64,000 nt of DNA from a bacterium. GTDB taxonomy: Bacteria; Zhuqueibacterota; QNDG01; JAFGCO01. Position 1 is the first letter of the stretch; the number at the start of each line of letters is the position of its first letter. Below are positions 52,414-60,521 of this stretch, piece by piece. Under the pieces are notes generated by a model. The model ran no database searches, had not been told where the DNA came from, and worked only from the letters and a program-made list of their open reading frames with translations. The translations under genes were made by a program, and so were the position numbers. The stretch spans positions 1-64,000 of the forward strand of contig JAFGCO010000042.1 of NCBI GenBank assembly GCA_016932575.1. The letters run 5' to 3'.

Positions 52414-53772
52414 ATGAAAGACCGGAGTGTTTTGGTTGTTGAAGATGACCCTATTATTCGACGTTTTATACACGACGTATTAAAACGAAAGGGTTATGAT
52501 ATACAGAGTTGTGAAAATGGACTGGCAGCTTTAGATACTATAAAGCAGAAAGAATACCAGCTTATTATCAGTGATTTGAAGATGGACGAGATTGATGGAC
52601 TGGAACTTTTGGCCCGCGTGAAAAAAATGTCTCCAAAAACGGAAGTCATCATTATCACGGCTTATGGAACAGTGTCGAATGCTGTTGAGGCGATGAAGAA
52701 AGGTGCTTTTGATTATATCATGAAACCTATAGAATTGGAGGAATTGGAAATTGTTATCGAGCGTGTATTTGAGCATCGGTCTCTTGTGGACGAAAATAAA
52801 TATTTAAAAGAGAAGCTCGAAACCAGCCATGTAACACAAAAGCTTATTGGTAAAAGTGTATTTTCACAGCGCATTCGTGAATTGATCGAAATGATAGGGC
52901 CCCTGGATTCGACTGTATTAATCATGGGTGAAACAGGAAGTGGCAAAGAAGTGGTTGCAAATGCAATTCATCAGCTGAGTCCCAGAAAAAGCCATCCCTT
53001 TATTAAGGTCAATTGCGCCGCTTTACCGGATACACTTTTAGAAAGCGAGTTATTCGGACATGAAAAAGGCGCATTTACAGGCGCATTACAGCGGACAAAA
53101 GGACGATTCGAACTTGCGGACAAAGGAACTTTACTCTTGGATGAAATTGGGGAGCTGGGAATGCAGGTTCAGGCCAAGCTCCTTAGAGCTTTGCAGTATC
53201 AACAGTTTGAACGTGTTGGCAGTGGAAAACCTGTAGATGTTGATGTACGGGTGATTACCACAACCAATCGAAACCTGAAACAGGAAGTCAAAAGGGGGGC
53301 TTTCCGTAAAGATCTGTTTTTCCGGTTGAATGTGGTCACCATCACTTTAATTCCCTTACGAGACCGGAAAGACGACATTCCTTTTTTTGTGGAATATTTT
53401 TTACAGATGTACAATCAGAAATACAAACGCAATAAAATTATTTCTGACAAAGCCATGGATTTTTTAATTCAGTATGACTGGCCCGGAAATGTCCGTGAGC
53501 TGGAAAACTGTATGGAGACTGCTGTTATTTTAAATATAGGAAAAACGTTGCTTCCCGAACATTTCATTTTTCTTGAAGATCATCGAGATTTATTGGAAGA
53601 CCAGGGAGATTTCAGTGAAGTGACAACCATAGCGGAGGCTGAAAAACAATTAATTATTAAAACCTATAAAAAGTATAATCACAATAAGACGCATGCTGCA
53701 AAGGCTCTGGGCATCACGATTAAAACCTTGCGGACCAAATTAAGAGAATATGGTTTTATCGATCAATCCTGA
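52414..53772 (+). CDS. NtrC-family sigma-54 activator
   Basis: 452 residues from ATG 52414 with GGGAGAAC upstream; an earlier start would overlap the kinase gene. Receiver 1-120 (D54 in [13 protein letters not shown] in FDYIMKPIE), AAA+ domain with Walker [17 protein letters not shown], the sigma-54 contact loop GAFTGA at about 219-224, Walker [11 protein letters not shown], and a Fis-type helix-turn-helix ([19 protein letters not shown]). It would open promoters held by RNA polymerase-sigma-54. The eight sigma-54-type sites in this window make pilus and chemosensory genes its likely targets. Confidence 0.95.
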   Translation: MKDRSVLVVEDDPIIRRFIHDVLKRKGYDIQSCENGLAALDTIKQKEYQLIISDLKMDEIDGLELLARVKKMSPKTEVIIITAYGTVSNAVEAMKKGAFDYIMKPIELEELEIVIERVFEHRSLVDENKYLKEKLETSHVTQKLIGKSVFSQRIRELIEMIGPLDSTVLIMGETGSGKEVVANAIHQLSPRKSHPFIKVNCAALPDTLLESELFGHEKGAFTGALQRTKGRFELADKGTLLLDEIGELGMQVQAKLLRALQYQQFERVGSGKPVDVDVRVITTTNRNLKQEVKRGAFRKDLFFRLNVVTITLIPLRDRKDDIPFFVEYFLQMYNQKYKRNKIISDKAMDFLIQYDWPGNVRELENCMETAVILNIGKTLLPEHFIFLEDHRDLLEDQGDFSEVTTIAEAEKQLIIKTYKKYNHNKTHAAKALGITIKTLRTKLREYGFIDQS

Positions 53773-53777
53773 AGCAT

Positions 53778-53791
53778 TTTATGATCATAAA
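53778..53791. promoter_or_regulatory. Perfect 14-bp palindrome upstream of the SpoA-domain gene
   Basis: TTTATGATCATAAA, centred on TGATCA, about 145 bases upstream of the sigma-54-type promoter at 53933. Candidate activator site; it could also be a stem after the NtrC-type gene, although there is no loop. Confidence 0.4.
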
Positions 53792-53932
53792 TATACCCTA
53801 AATAGTGAAAATCTTCCTGTTTATTATTCAATATTTTAAATATTGATTTTCTCCTATTGATATTACCATCCATAACTCATATAAAATCAGATTATTAAGA
53901 TTATAATTATTTCTGAATTAAATATGAACAGC

Positions 53933-53948
53933 TGGCACATGCCTTGCT
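53933..53948 (+). promoter_or_regulatory. Sigma-54-type promoter of the SpoA-domain gene
   Basis: TGGCAC-ATGCC-TTGCT matches the consensus at every defined base. Predicted start near 53960, 24 bases before the ATG at 53984. The site lies inside the longer frame that begins at 53924, which therefore is not the real start. Confidence 0.75.
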
Positions 53949-53983
53949 TATTGTTCTTGTATGGTAAACGAAAGGTAATTGGC

Positions 53984-54841
53984 ATGACTTCTAATGAATG
54001 CAATTCCATGTCGACAGTGGAGTCTTACCTTATTCTTGAAGCAAATCGAGCGATTTCAAATTTATTGGGCATTCGAATTCATATAAGTCCGGTGATTCAA
54101 GAAACAGTTAATAAAAGGTTTTCGGTAATAAATACCGGGTGGAATTTGGATTTTAAGTGGAATAACATGCCGGGATATTTGCGAATTTATATTGATAGTC
54201 AGGGAATTACAGAAATGCTGGCTATTGATAAAAAATATATAAGCTCGGGGGATTTAAATAAAATTTTATATCAATATGCTTTACGATTTTCTGAAGAATT
54301 GAGCAGAGGGCTCACCCGCTCCTTGATCCAACCCTGGAAAGCAGAGTTAATCGAAGTCACACCATTTTTAAAACTGGATAAAGCGATAACATCATCTAAG
54401 TTATTCCGTATTTATGAATTATATACGGGCGACCGTTTTTTATTGTATGCCGGTGTTTCGGTGGATAATCATTTGTTTCGCACTTGGCGTAATCAATGGC
54501 AGCAACGATTCAAACCCGTTGTCCCTGTTGTTTCCAATCCTGATCCGTTGTCTGTTCAATCCCATTGGCAGGATTCTCTGGAAGTCGAATTTCCAGTATC
54601 CGCAGAATTGGGTAAAACAAACATCCAACTTAAAGAAATATTGGATTTGTGTCCCGGAGATGTGCTCAGCCTGGATAAAATCGAAGAGGATCCAGTGGAT
54701 TTGTATATGAACAGTCAAAAATTTGCTGAAGGCAGAATTGTTCGTACCAATGGAAGAATCGGGATCCAGGTAACGGCCCTGATATGTCAGGAAGACCGCA
54801 TGCGTCAATTATATAAAACTGGTCAGACCCATGAAGCGTAA
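53984..54841 (+). CDS. FliN/FliM-like SpoA-domain protein
   Basis: 285 residues from ATG 53984 with AAAGG 8 bases upstream. The C-terminal 75 residues (about 195-268) read as a SpoA/FliN domain: VEFPVSAELGKTNIQLKEIL, DLCPGDVLSLDKIEEDPVDL, FAEGRIVRTNGRIGIQV. The N-terminal 190 residues are unfamiliar but could be a diverged FliM/FliY-type middle domain (GYLRIYIDSQGITEMLAIDK). SpoA domains build flagellar C-rings and type III secretion sorting platforms, and FliM/FliY bind CheY-P. No flagellar or injectisome gene is present here, yet a FlhG-like ATPase and a full chemosensory set are. A role as switch or scaffold for the pilus system is a hypothesis. Confidence 0.75.
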   Translation: MTSNECNSMSTVESYLILEANRAISNLLGIRIHISPVIQETVNKRFSVINTGWNLDFKWNNMPGYLRIYIDSQGITEMLAIDKKYISSGDLNKILYQYALRFSEELSRGLTRSLIQPWKAELIEVTPFLKLDKAITSSKLFRIYELYTGDRFLLYAGVSVDNHLFRTWRNQWQQRFKPVVPVVSNPDPLSVQSHWQDSLEVEFPVSAELGKTNIQLKEILDLCPGDVLSLDKIEEDPVDLYMNSQKFAEGRIVRTNGRIGIQVTALICQEDRMRQLYKTGQTHEA

Positions 54842-55074
54842 TAAATCAACAGTTGTTTTCTTTTTCCGCAGATTTTTAAAAAGTGAAGAGACAATGAGGC
54901 GAGTGATTCAGGCGGGGAACATTTATAGAGTAAATGGGTAAAAAAGTGTTTGGCTATTCGTCTGAATATCAGTTATTATTCTGATCAGATTCCGGATATG
55001 GTTATTTTGAAAATAGAATAATCAAATATTTAAGCCGATAAGTGGAAAAATATGAAAAAGCGTTTTATCATCAT

Positions 55075-55090
55075 TGGCATATAAGTTGCT
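55075..55090 (+). promoter_or_regulatory. Sigma-54-type promoter of the zinc-ribbon gene
   Basis: TGGCAT-ATAAG-TTGCT matches the consensus at every defined base. It lies in the otherwise empty gap 54842-55134; predicted start near 55101, 34 bases before the ATG. A TCTGATCAGA palindrome lies about 90 bases upstream at 54980-54989. Confidence 0.65.
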
Positions 55091-55134
55091 TGAATAATAA
55101 ATGACAGAGTTAAGCCTGGAAAGGATACTGAATA

Positions 55135-55323
55135 ATGCTGTATGAGTTCAAAGATCAAATTCATCGTCTCATTCCTATGCGATGCCAAATTTGTGGTTCA
55201 TGGGGACACTTCTATTCGGGGACCAAATGGATTTGCGACGCCTGTTTGGCGAAGCTGTTTGATCAGAAACGGATTTCTGTGTCTCCAGAGACCAAAGAAT
55301 ACATACAAATTTCGCTTTTCTAA
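55135..55323 (+). CDS. Small zinc-ribbon protein
   Basis: 62 residues. GGAAAGGA lies 9 bases before the ATG. Two CxxC knuckles, RCQICGSWGHF at about 16 and WICDACLAKLF at about 33, form a treble-clef or ribbon type zinc site. A short tail follows. No known family beyond that. A strong sigma-54-type promoter directly upstream and a good ribosome site argue that it is real and belongs to the same regulon as the SpoA protein. It may be an adaptor or small regulator. Confidence 0.68.
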   Translation: MLYEFKDQIHRLIPMRCQICGSWGHFYSGTKWICDACLAKLFDQKRISVSPETKEYIQISLF

Positions 55324-55416
55324 TGCGTGATGAGTAAATAGTATGACGATTGTCAGTTGTACAAAGGAGGTTTTTTTTCTATAAACCCTGTTCCCTGAAT
55401 ACCCTTTACCCTATAT

Positions 55417-55475
55417 GGAGAGGGGCGAACATTTGGATCGACATCGTTTGAATTACATCTTGTTTGCCTCTCTCC
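55417..55475. promoter_or_regulatory. Inverted repeat between convergent genes
   Basis: GGAGAGGGGCGAAC (55417-55430) and GTTTGCCTCTCTCC (55462-55475) pair over 14 bp if two G-T pairs are allowed, around a 31-base loop. It lies between the + strand zinc-ribbon gene and the 3' end of the - strand nucleoside kinase, so it may act as terminator or as one of the repeats of this genome. Confidence 0.45.
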
Positions 55476-55576
55476 CTCTCTTTAATCAGGCCTTATTGTA
55501 ATCAAATCTATATAGAGATTCCTGTATCAATATCAAAAATCAATTGATTTTTCCCTGGAAAATAAATCAATACGGA

Positions 55577-57247
55577 TTAATAACTGAAGCTGCTTCCACC
55601 AATAAATTCCCGTAAAATGGAATTTAAGGGGACAACTTTTGGGGAAAGCGGTAAGAAACAGCACAGAAGCTCATGAATGCGGCGAGCTTCCGAATATGCC
55701 AGCAGTTCCTGTGATACGGATTCAAGGAGAGGTTTTGCCAGCACACGCAGGACGCTGAGTTCATATGTCAGAGAAGAGTTGAAAACAATGTCAGATGTCT
55801 CCTGAAAAGGAAAGATATATTTTTCTTCGCCGAGACGGACGTGGCGCCAGTAGTCAATCGTTTCAGCAGCATCGTATCCCCTGAATTTTTTTGCTCGTAT
55901 CAACCGTCGAAGTAATCTGACGTCACTGGTAGGAACACGCATGTGTGAAGTGATGTTTAACTGTGTCAGTGCACTGACATAAATTCTTAATTTATTTCTT
56001 TGTGAAATCATTCCCGTTAATTTATCATTCAGACAATGCAATCCCTCAATTAAAATCGGTTGATCTGGCTTTAATTGCCATAGCGGGCCTTTGATGCTTT
56101 TTCCTTTGATAAAGTCGTATTTGGGAATCTGGACTTCCCTGCCATCGAGAAGGTTTTCCAGATCCTGATTGAATCGTGGAATATTGATGGCTCTTAAAGA
56201 TTCAAAATCAAGCAGGCCGTTTTCATCCAAAGGTGTTTTATCCCGGTCGAGAAAATAATCATCCAGAGAAAGAGATACAGGATTCAGACCAATCACCCGG
56301 AGTTGAATAGCCAGCCGCTTTGAAAATGTGGTCTTTCCCGAAGAAGAGGGGCCTGCAATAAGAATGATTCGTAAATGGCGTCTTTTTTTTCTGATAATAT
56401 CCGCGATCCGGGCAATTTTTTTTTCATGAAGACCTTCGGCGATTTTTACAACATCAAAAATTGATTTGTTGATGACCTTTTTATTGATATCGCTCGCTTT
56501 ATTTGTGCATAAAATTTCCTGCCAATGTTTGTATTCATGAAATACCTGAAATAGTTTTTTCTGTTTCACGCGAGGTGCCAGGGCTTTCAAATCATGCTCG
56601 TCAGGTGGACGCAGAATCAAACCTGATTTATAGTATTGTAAATCAAAGACACGGAGACGCCCGGAATAGGGCAGCAGAGGATAGCCCAGATAATCGCGAA
56701 TTGGTCCGCTATGGTAGAGGGTTAAATTGATTTTTTCCGGATTTCCGGCAAGCCAGGCAGGATCTTCTCCTGTCAATTTCATTCGGGCCAGAGCTTTTTT
56801 ACGTGGTGTTTTTTCCGGTACAATGGGTTCATTGTTTTCTATAATTTCCTGCATTCGCCGGCTGATTTGACGTACACGCCCTGGTGTTAATCGGATTCCA
56901 TTTTGAAACTCGCAATATAGACCTTGACCCAGAGAATGATCGATGAGCAGCGTTCCCTCGGGAAAGAGTTCTTTTGATGCGCGAATTAATATCAGACAAA
57001 GCGATTGCTGATAGCTTCTGCGTCCCTCGGGACTCTGCATTATAATCCATTCCAATGTACAATCTTCATCTAATGATTCGTGCAGGCTTCGGATGACATT
57101 ATTAACCCGTGCCAGTACAATATCAGGATCTTTCTCTCGCCTTAAAAATTCAAGGATTTCAAAGAGAGGAGTGCCTTTAATAAAGGATGATTCCTTACCA
57201 TCCGTGAAAATAATCCGGAACGTATTTGCTTTTGTACGGATCAGCAT
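55577..57247 (-). CDS. Nucleoside (uridine-type) kinase with N-terminal ThrRS-like domains
   Basis: 556 residues from ATG 57247 (a TTG 12 bases upstream extends it by four). N-terminal TGS-like and threonyl-tRNA-synthetase-like second domain (to about 200, including DHSLGQGLYCEF), then a P-loop kinase domain with IAGPSSSGKTTFSKRL, LDDYFLDRDKTP, FDFIKG-like YDFIKGKSI and IEGLHCLND. This two-part architecture is a known uridine kinase-like family of anaerobes and FCB bacteria. It phosphorylates nucleosides; the role of the ThrRS-like part is not known. It is the only long - strand gene in the right half, with its own divergent promoter region. Confidence 0.9.
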   Translation of the reverse strand: MLIRTKANTFRIIFTDGKESSFIKGTPLFEILEFLRREKDPDIVLARVNNVIRSLHESLDEDCTLEWIIMQSPEGRRSYQQSLCLILIRASKELFPEGTLLIDHSLGQGLYCEFQNGIRLTPGRVRQISRRMQEIIENNEPIVPEKTPRKKALARMKLTGEDPAWLAGNPEKINLTLYHSGPIRDYLGYPLLPYSGRLRVFDLQYYKSGLILRPPDEHDLKALAPRVKQKKLFQVFHEYKHWQEILCTNKASDINKKVINKSIFDVVKIAEGLHEKKIARIADIIRKKRRHLRIILIAGPSSSGKTTFSKRLAIQLRVIGLNPVSLSLDDYFLDRDKTPLDENGLLDFESLRAINIPRFNQDLENLLDGREVQIPKYDFIKGKSIKGPLWQLKPDQPILIEGLHCLNDKLTGMISQRNKLRIYVSALTQLNITSHMRVPTSDVRLLRRLIRAKKFRGYDAAETIDYWRHVRLGEEKYIFPFQETSDIVFNSSLTYELSVLRVLAKPLLESVSQELLAYSEARRIHELLCCFLPLSPKVVPLNSILREFIGGSSFSY

Positions 57248-57358
57248 ACCGAAATCCAAATATCGATAAAATCAGATATTAAACTAAACATTTTTTCAAT
57301 CATTCACAAGTATTTTTAAAAAAACAGTAAAAAGTCTGAGTCGATACCGTCGTGTTTA

Positions 57359-57372
57359 TATTTACGTAAATA
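57359..57372. promoter_or_regulatory. Perfect 14-bp palindrome in a divergent promoter region
   Basis: TATTTACGTAAATA, about 110 bases upstream of the - strand kinase start and 240 bases upstream of the sigma-54-type promoter at 57614. Candidate operator; the rest of the 57248-57613 gap shows nothing else I can name. Confidence 0.4.
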
Positions 57373-57613
57373 AAAATGAATGTTATATTTTTACACAGGG
57401 TATTTTTTTGCGATGATTTCATGTCGTAAAATCCGGCAGTGATTGTTGTATGAATTCTCTTTGGTTATTTCCGGCCACTGATTGGTGAAATCACCCATCT
57501 CGATCAATATTTCGATAAACCAATTACTTTGGTGATTTTTATATTGAAATATAAACTTCTGATTTACATCAGGTTAATTTCATTTTGAACTTATGGCAAT
57601 ATTGACACATGGT

Positions 57614-57629
57614 TGGCACAATGATTGCT
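57614..57629 (+). promoter_or_regulatory. Sigma-54-type promoter of the orphan pseudopilin-like gene
   Basis: TGGCAC-AATGA-TTGCT matches the consensus at every defined base. Predicted start near 57640, about 20 bases before the ATG. Confidence 0.75.
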
Positions 57630-57660
57630 CCCCATTTCTTCAGTTGAATGGAGTAAAAGG

Positions 57661-58185
57661 ATGTCAAGAAAAGCAATTAAAATTGAGACAGGCATATTCG
57701 GATTGGCCCTGATTTTGACGGTTATTTTATTTGGATTCGGACGGGCCGGAAATTCGAATCATAAAGACAATGTCCAATATTATGGAGGAGAGGTTTCTTC
57801 ACGAATTGTAGGAATTCTTAATGAGATGTATTCTGAAATTCAGAATGCATCGACGTTGCATATTGCCGAACCCAACCATTTGATTTTTGAAAACAGACAG
57901 GGTGATGTTTTTGAATACAGTTATGCGTATCAGGCGATTTGGCACAATAACAAACCAATGATTATGAATATTCATGCGTTTCACTTTGAGTACCGTGACT
58001 ATACGGGGCATGCATTAAGCACGTCTCATTCAGATTTGCTGGATATAAGAACAGTCATGTTTGTCTTAAGGTTACAAAATGAACAAAAGAATATACTTGC
58101 CAATGGTCGAATTCATATTCAACAATGCTGTTACTCTTTTCATGATTCCTCGGAACCTGAGGTGCTTCTCGTGAATGCAAATTAA
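57661..58185 (+). CDS. Membrane-anchored protein resembling a GspJ/PilW head, orphan
   Basis: 174 residues from ATG 57661 with GGAG seven bases upstream; the frame open to 57625 has no site. N-terminus MSRKAIKIETG followed by a hydrophobic helix IFGLALILTVILFGFG. A class III cut after G11 is conceivable, but the +5 residue is alanine, not glutamate. The outer part follows the GspJ order seen in the product of 15485-15985: helix (IVGILNEMYSEIQNAS), strand (LIFENRQGDVFEYSY), then FHFEYRDYTGHAL and IRTVMFVLRLQNE. I infer a diverged minor pilin or pilus-associated protein; it could also be an unrelated membrane protein. Confidence 0.6.
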   Translation: MSRKAIKIETGIFGLALILTVILFGFGRAGNSNHKDNVQYYGGEVSSRIVGILNEMYSEIQNASTLHIAEPNHLIFENRQGDVFEYSYAYQAIWHNNKPMIMNIHAFHFEYRDYTGHALSTSHSDLLDIRTVMFVLRLQNEQKNILANGRIHIQQCCYSFHDSSEPEVLLVNAN

Positions 58186-58218
58186 CTCTCTGATCGTTGC
58201 CCCTCCTCTAAGTCTGGG

Positions 58219-58250
58219 AAAAAGGCGGTCTTCAATGGGGCCGCCTTTTT
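58219..58250 (+). terminator. Rho-independent terminator
   Basis: AAAAAGGCGG and CCGCCTTTTT form a 10-bp stem with a 12-base loop; the right arm provides the T-run. It lies 34 bases after the preceding stop and works in principle on both strands. Confidence 0.88.
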
Positions 58251-58311
58251 CATTGACAGAATTAAAAAAAATCTTTACTTTTTACCGAATCGTTTACACC
58301 CGGAGTCAATT

Positions 58312-59007
58312 ATGAATGAAATATTCATCGCTATGGGTCAGAATATGTGGATACGTTTAGCGCTTGGCCTTGTTATGGGTGGTTTTATTGGATTTGAAAG
58401 AGAGTTGCATGGACGGCCGGCAGGATTTCGAACCCATATTCTGGTTTGCCTTGGAGCTGTGATACTGATGATTTCAACCGAGTTGTTGATTCCATCAGAA
58501 TTATCAGAAATGCGTCATCATGTACTGGGAAGAATTATTGCCGGTGTGATCACAGGAATCGGTTTTTTAGGAGCAGGCGTCATTCTGCGTGTGGGTGATA
58601 CTGTACGCGGGCTTACGACAGCGGCTTCGATTTGGTTTACGGCTGCTTTGGGAGTGGCGATTGGAGAAGGACTGGTTCTTCTTTCTTTGATAGGCACTGT
58701 TCTTATTCTTATTGTCCTTACTGTTTTTAATAGACTGGATGTTTTGATTCCACCAATTGTCTATAGAAAAATTGTTGTTCATTGTACACGCGATCAGGTT
58801 TCTGATTGTCGGGAAGCAATTGAAACTGTATTCTCTCAGTTCCATGTTCATGTTCATGATATTTTAGCAGAATTCAACCAGGAAAATCCATCGGTGAGGT
58901 TTGAATACCAGGTCCATGTGAGAAATAGAATACAGGGTTATGATATTGCAAAACAAATTTCTGAAATTTCAGGTGTATGTAAAGTACGATGGGCCGCGAG
59001 TCAATAA
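58312..59007 (+). CDS. MgtC/SapB family membrane protein
   Basis: 231 residues. Four or five N-terminal membrane helices with the family core GFIGFERELHGRPAGFRTHI, RIIAGVITGIGFLGAGVIL and VRGLTTAASIWFTAALGVAI, then a cytoplasmic ACT-like domain (about 150-231). MgtC proteins help growth in low magnesium and modulate ATP synthase or membrane potential; this member has the longer C-terminal domain. A terminator lies just upstream, so it is transcribed separately. Confidence 0.93.
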   Translation: MNEIFIAMGQNMWIRLALGLVMGGFIGFERELHGRPAGFRTHILVCLGAVILMISTELLIPSELSEMRHHVLGRIIAGVITGIGFLGAGVILRVGDTVRGLTTAASIWFTAALGVAIGEGLVLLSLIGTVLILIVLTVFNRLDVLIPPIVYRKIVVHCTRDQVSDCREAIETVFSQFHVHVHDILAEFNQENPSVRFEYQVHVRNRIQGYDIAKQISEISGVCKVRWAASQ

Positions 59008-59101
59008 ATAACGTTCCATGCTGTTTCATATCATCAAGACAACCCTAAAATAGTATTTTTCACGTGTTTGTTTGGAAATATATCGATGGATTTGATCCCT
59101 A

Positions 59102-60211
59102 TTGAAATATCAAAATGACAAAAGAATTGTAATGACCCTGGATGCCGGCGGAACCAATTTTGTATATTCCGCTATTCAGGGAAACCTGGAAATTGTGCCG
59201 CCTGTTATCCGGGCTGCTCAAACGGAATCATTGGATTTTTGTTTACAGACAATCATCGAGGGATTCGAGCAGGTTATTCAAAGTCTCAAAGAAAAACCTG
59301 CGGCTATCAGTTTTGCTTTTCCGGGACCTGCTGATTATTCGCAGGGGATTATTGGCAATTGTCCAAATTTAGCCTGTTTTCAAGGCGGGATTCCATTGGG
59401 TTCAATACTCGAGGAAAAGTTTGGCTTGCCTGTTTTCATCAATAACGACGGAGATTTATTTGTATATGGAGAAGCCATCGGAGGATTGCTTCCAAATATC
59501 AATCGGATGATTGCTGATGAAGGAAGTGGAAAATTGTATCAGAATTTGCTGGGCATAACTCTGGGTACCGGATTTGGTGCAGGTCTGGTTGTTGGTCACA
59601 GGCTGCACAGGGGAGATAATTCGGCGGCTGCAGAAATCTGGGCGATGCGCCATCCATTTGATCCGGCAATTTTTTTAGAGGAGGGAGCCAGTATTCGTGC
59701 GGTTTGCCGGATGTATGCCGAGTCTGCCGGAATTCGAGTTGAAGAATCTCCTGCACCAGAAGAAATTTTCAAGATTGCCAAAGGAGTCAAAGAGGGGAAT
59801 CAAAAGGCAGCGATACAAACATTTTCTTCTCTTGGTCAGGTCATTGGCTGCGCATTGGCGAATATCGTGTCTGTTGTGGATGGACTGGTTGTGATTGGCG
59901 GCGGACTGTCAGGTGCTCATGAACTGTTTATGCCTTCATTGATTTCAGAAATGAACCGGCCGTTATATACAATTCATAACAATTGCAGAATACCTTCTGT
60001 ATTACGTGCTTTTAATCTTAATGATCCTGATCAATTAACCATGTTTGTACGGAGAGAAATTAAAAAAATACCCATTCCGGGCTCAACAAAGCATATCATT
60101 TATCATCCCGGAAAACAAATCGGGGTTGGAATTTCTGCAATGGGTACCAGCCGAGCTGTGGGGATAGGTGCTTATACATTTGCACTGGATTTTTTAGATA
60201 AAAACAGTTGA
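59102..60211 (+). CDS. ROK-family sugar kinase or glucokinase-like protein
   Basis: 369 residues from TTG 59102 (weak ribosome site; ATG 59132 would remove ten residues). Actin-like ATPase fold: phosphate 1 TLDAGGTNFVYSAI, SFAFPGPADY, the catalytic region VFINNDGDLFVYGEA, and adenosine motif VVIGGGLSGAHELF. The usual ROK zinc motif CxCGxxGCxE is absent, replaced by AAAEIWAMRHPF, so it belongs to a zinc-less branch. The substrate is probably a hexose. Upstream of a propeller sensor kinase and a LacI-type regulator, consistent with carbohydrate control. Confidence 0.87.
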   Translation: MKYQNDKRIVMTLDAGGTNFVYSAIQGNLEIVPPVIRAAQTESLDFCLQTIIEGFEQVIQSLKEKPAAISFAFPGPADYSQGIIGNCPNLACFQGGIPLGSILEEKFGLPVFINNDGDLFVYGEAIGGLLPNINRMIADEGSGKLYQNLLGITLGTGFGAGLVVGHRLHRGDNSAAAEIWAMRHPFDPAIFLEEGASIRAVCRMYAESAGIRVEESPAPEEIFKIAKGVKEGNQKAAIQTFSSLGQVIGCALANIVSVVDGLVVIGGGLSGAHELFMPSLISEMNRPLYTIHNNCRIPSVLRAFNLNDPDQLTMFVRREIKKIPIPGSTKHIIYHPGKQIGVGISAMGTSRAVGIGAYTFALDFLDKNS

Positions 60212-60294
60212 TGATTCTTATTCTTCCATTTATCTCACTGTAAGTTCAGAGTGATCTCAATTTATCAATGTTATTTGGGATTAATGTCGATTTG

Positions 60295-60331
60295 TGCGAT
60301 ATTTTTAATGCGATCATGAGACAATATCGCA
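60295..60331. promoter_or_regulatory. Inverted repeat upstream of the propeller kinase
   Basis: TGCGATATT and AATATCGCA are perfect 9-base arms separated by 19 bases, in the 310-base gap 60212-60521. The arms are too far apart for a simple operator; they might be paired half sites or an RNA stem. AAGGAG at 60361 is not followed by a usable start. Nothing else is seen in this gap. Confidence 0.4.
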
Positions 60332-60521
60332 TGGTTATATACATTTTGGTATGGTTTTTGAAGGAGAATAATAAAGGAAGAGTTGTCATTAACTATATAA
60401 AAGTAAAATGTTTGTTGTGTGTTTTTAAACCAGATTGAAAAATGAGAAAATTCCAGGTGATTTAATAAAAAATGTCTCGGCTTTATTACCGGAATTTATA
60501 TTGCAAATCAATATAAACAAA

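Noticed and set aside
53924-53983. Longer N-terminus for the SpoA-domain gene
   Set aside because: The segment contains a perfect sigma-54-type promoter, and a better ribosome site precedes ATG 53984.
55142-55330. A second 62-codon frame overlapping the zinc-ribbon gene
   Set aside because: No ribosome site and no motif; the other frame has CxxC pairs, AAAGGA-type site and a promoter.
60347-60362. Sigma-54-like TGGTAT-GGTTT-TTGAA before the propeller kinase
   Set aside because: Lacks the invariant GC at -12.
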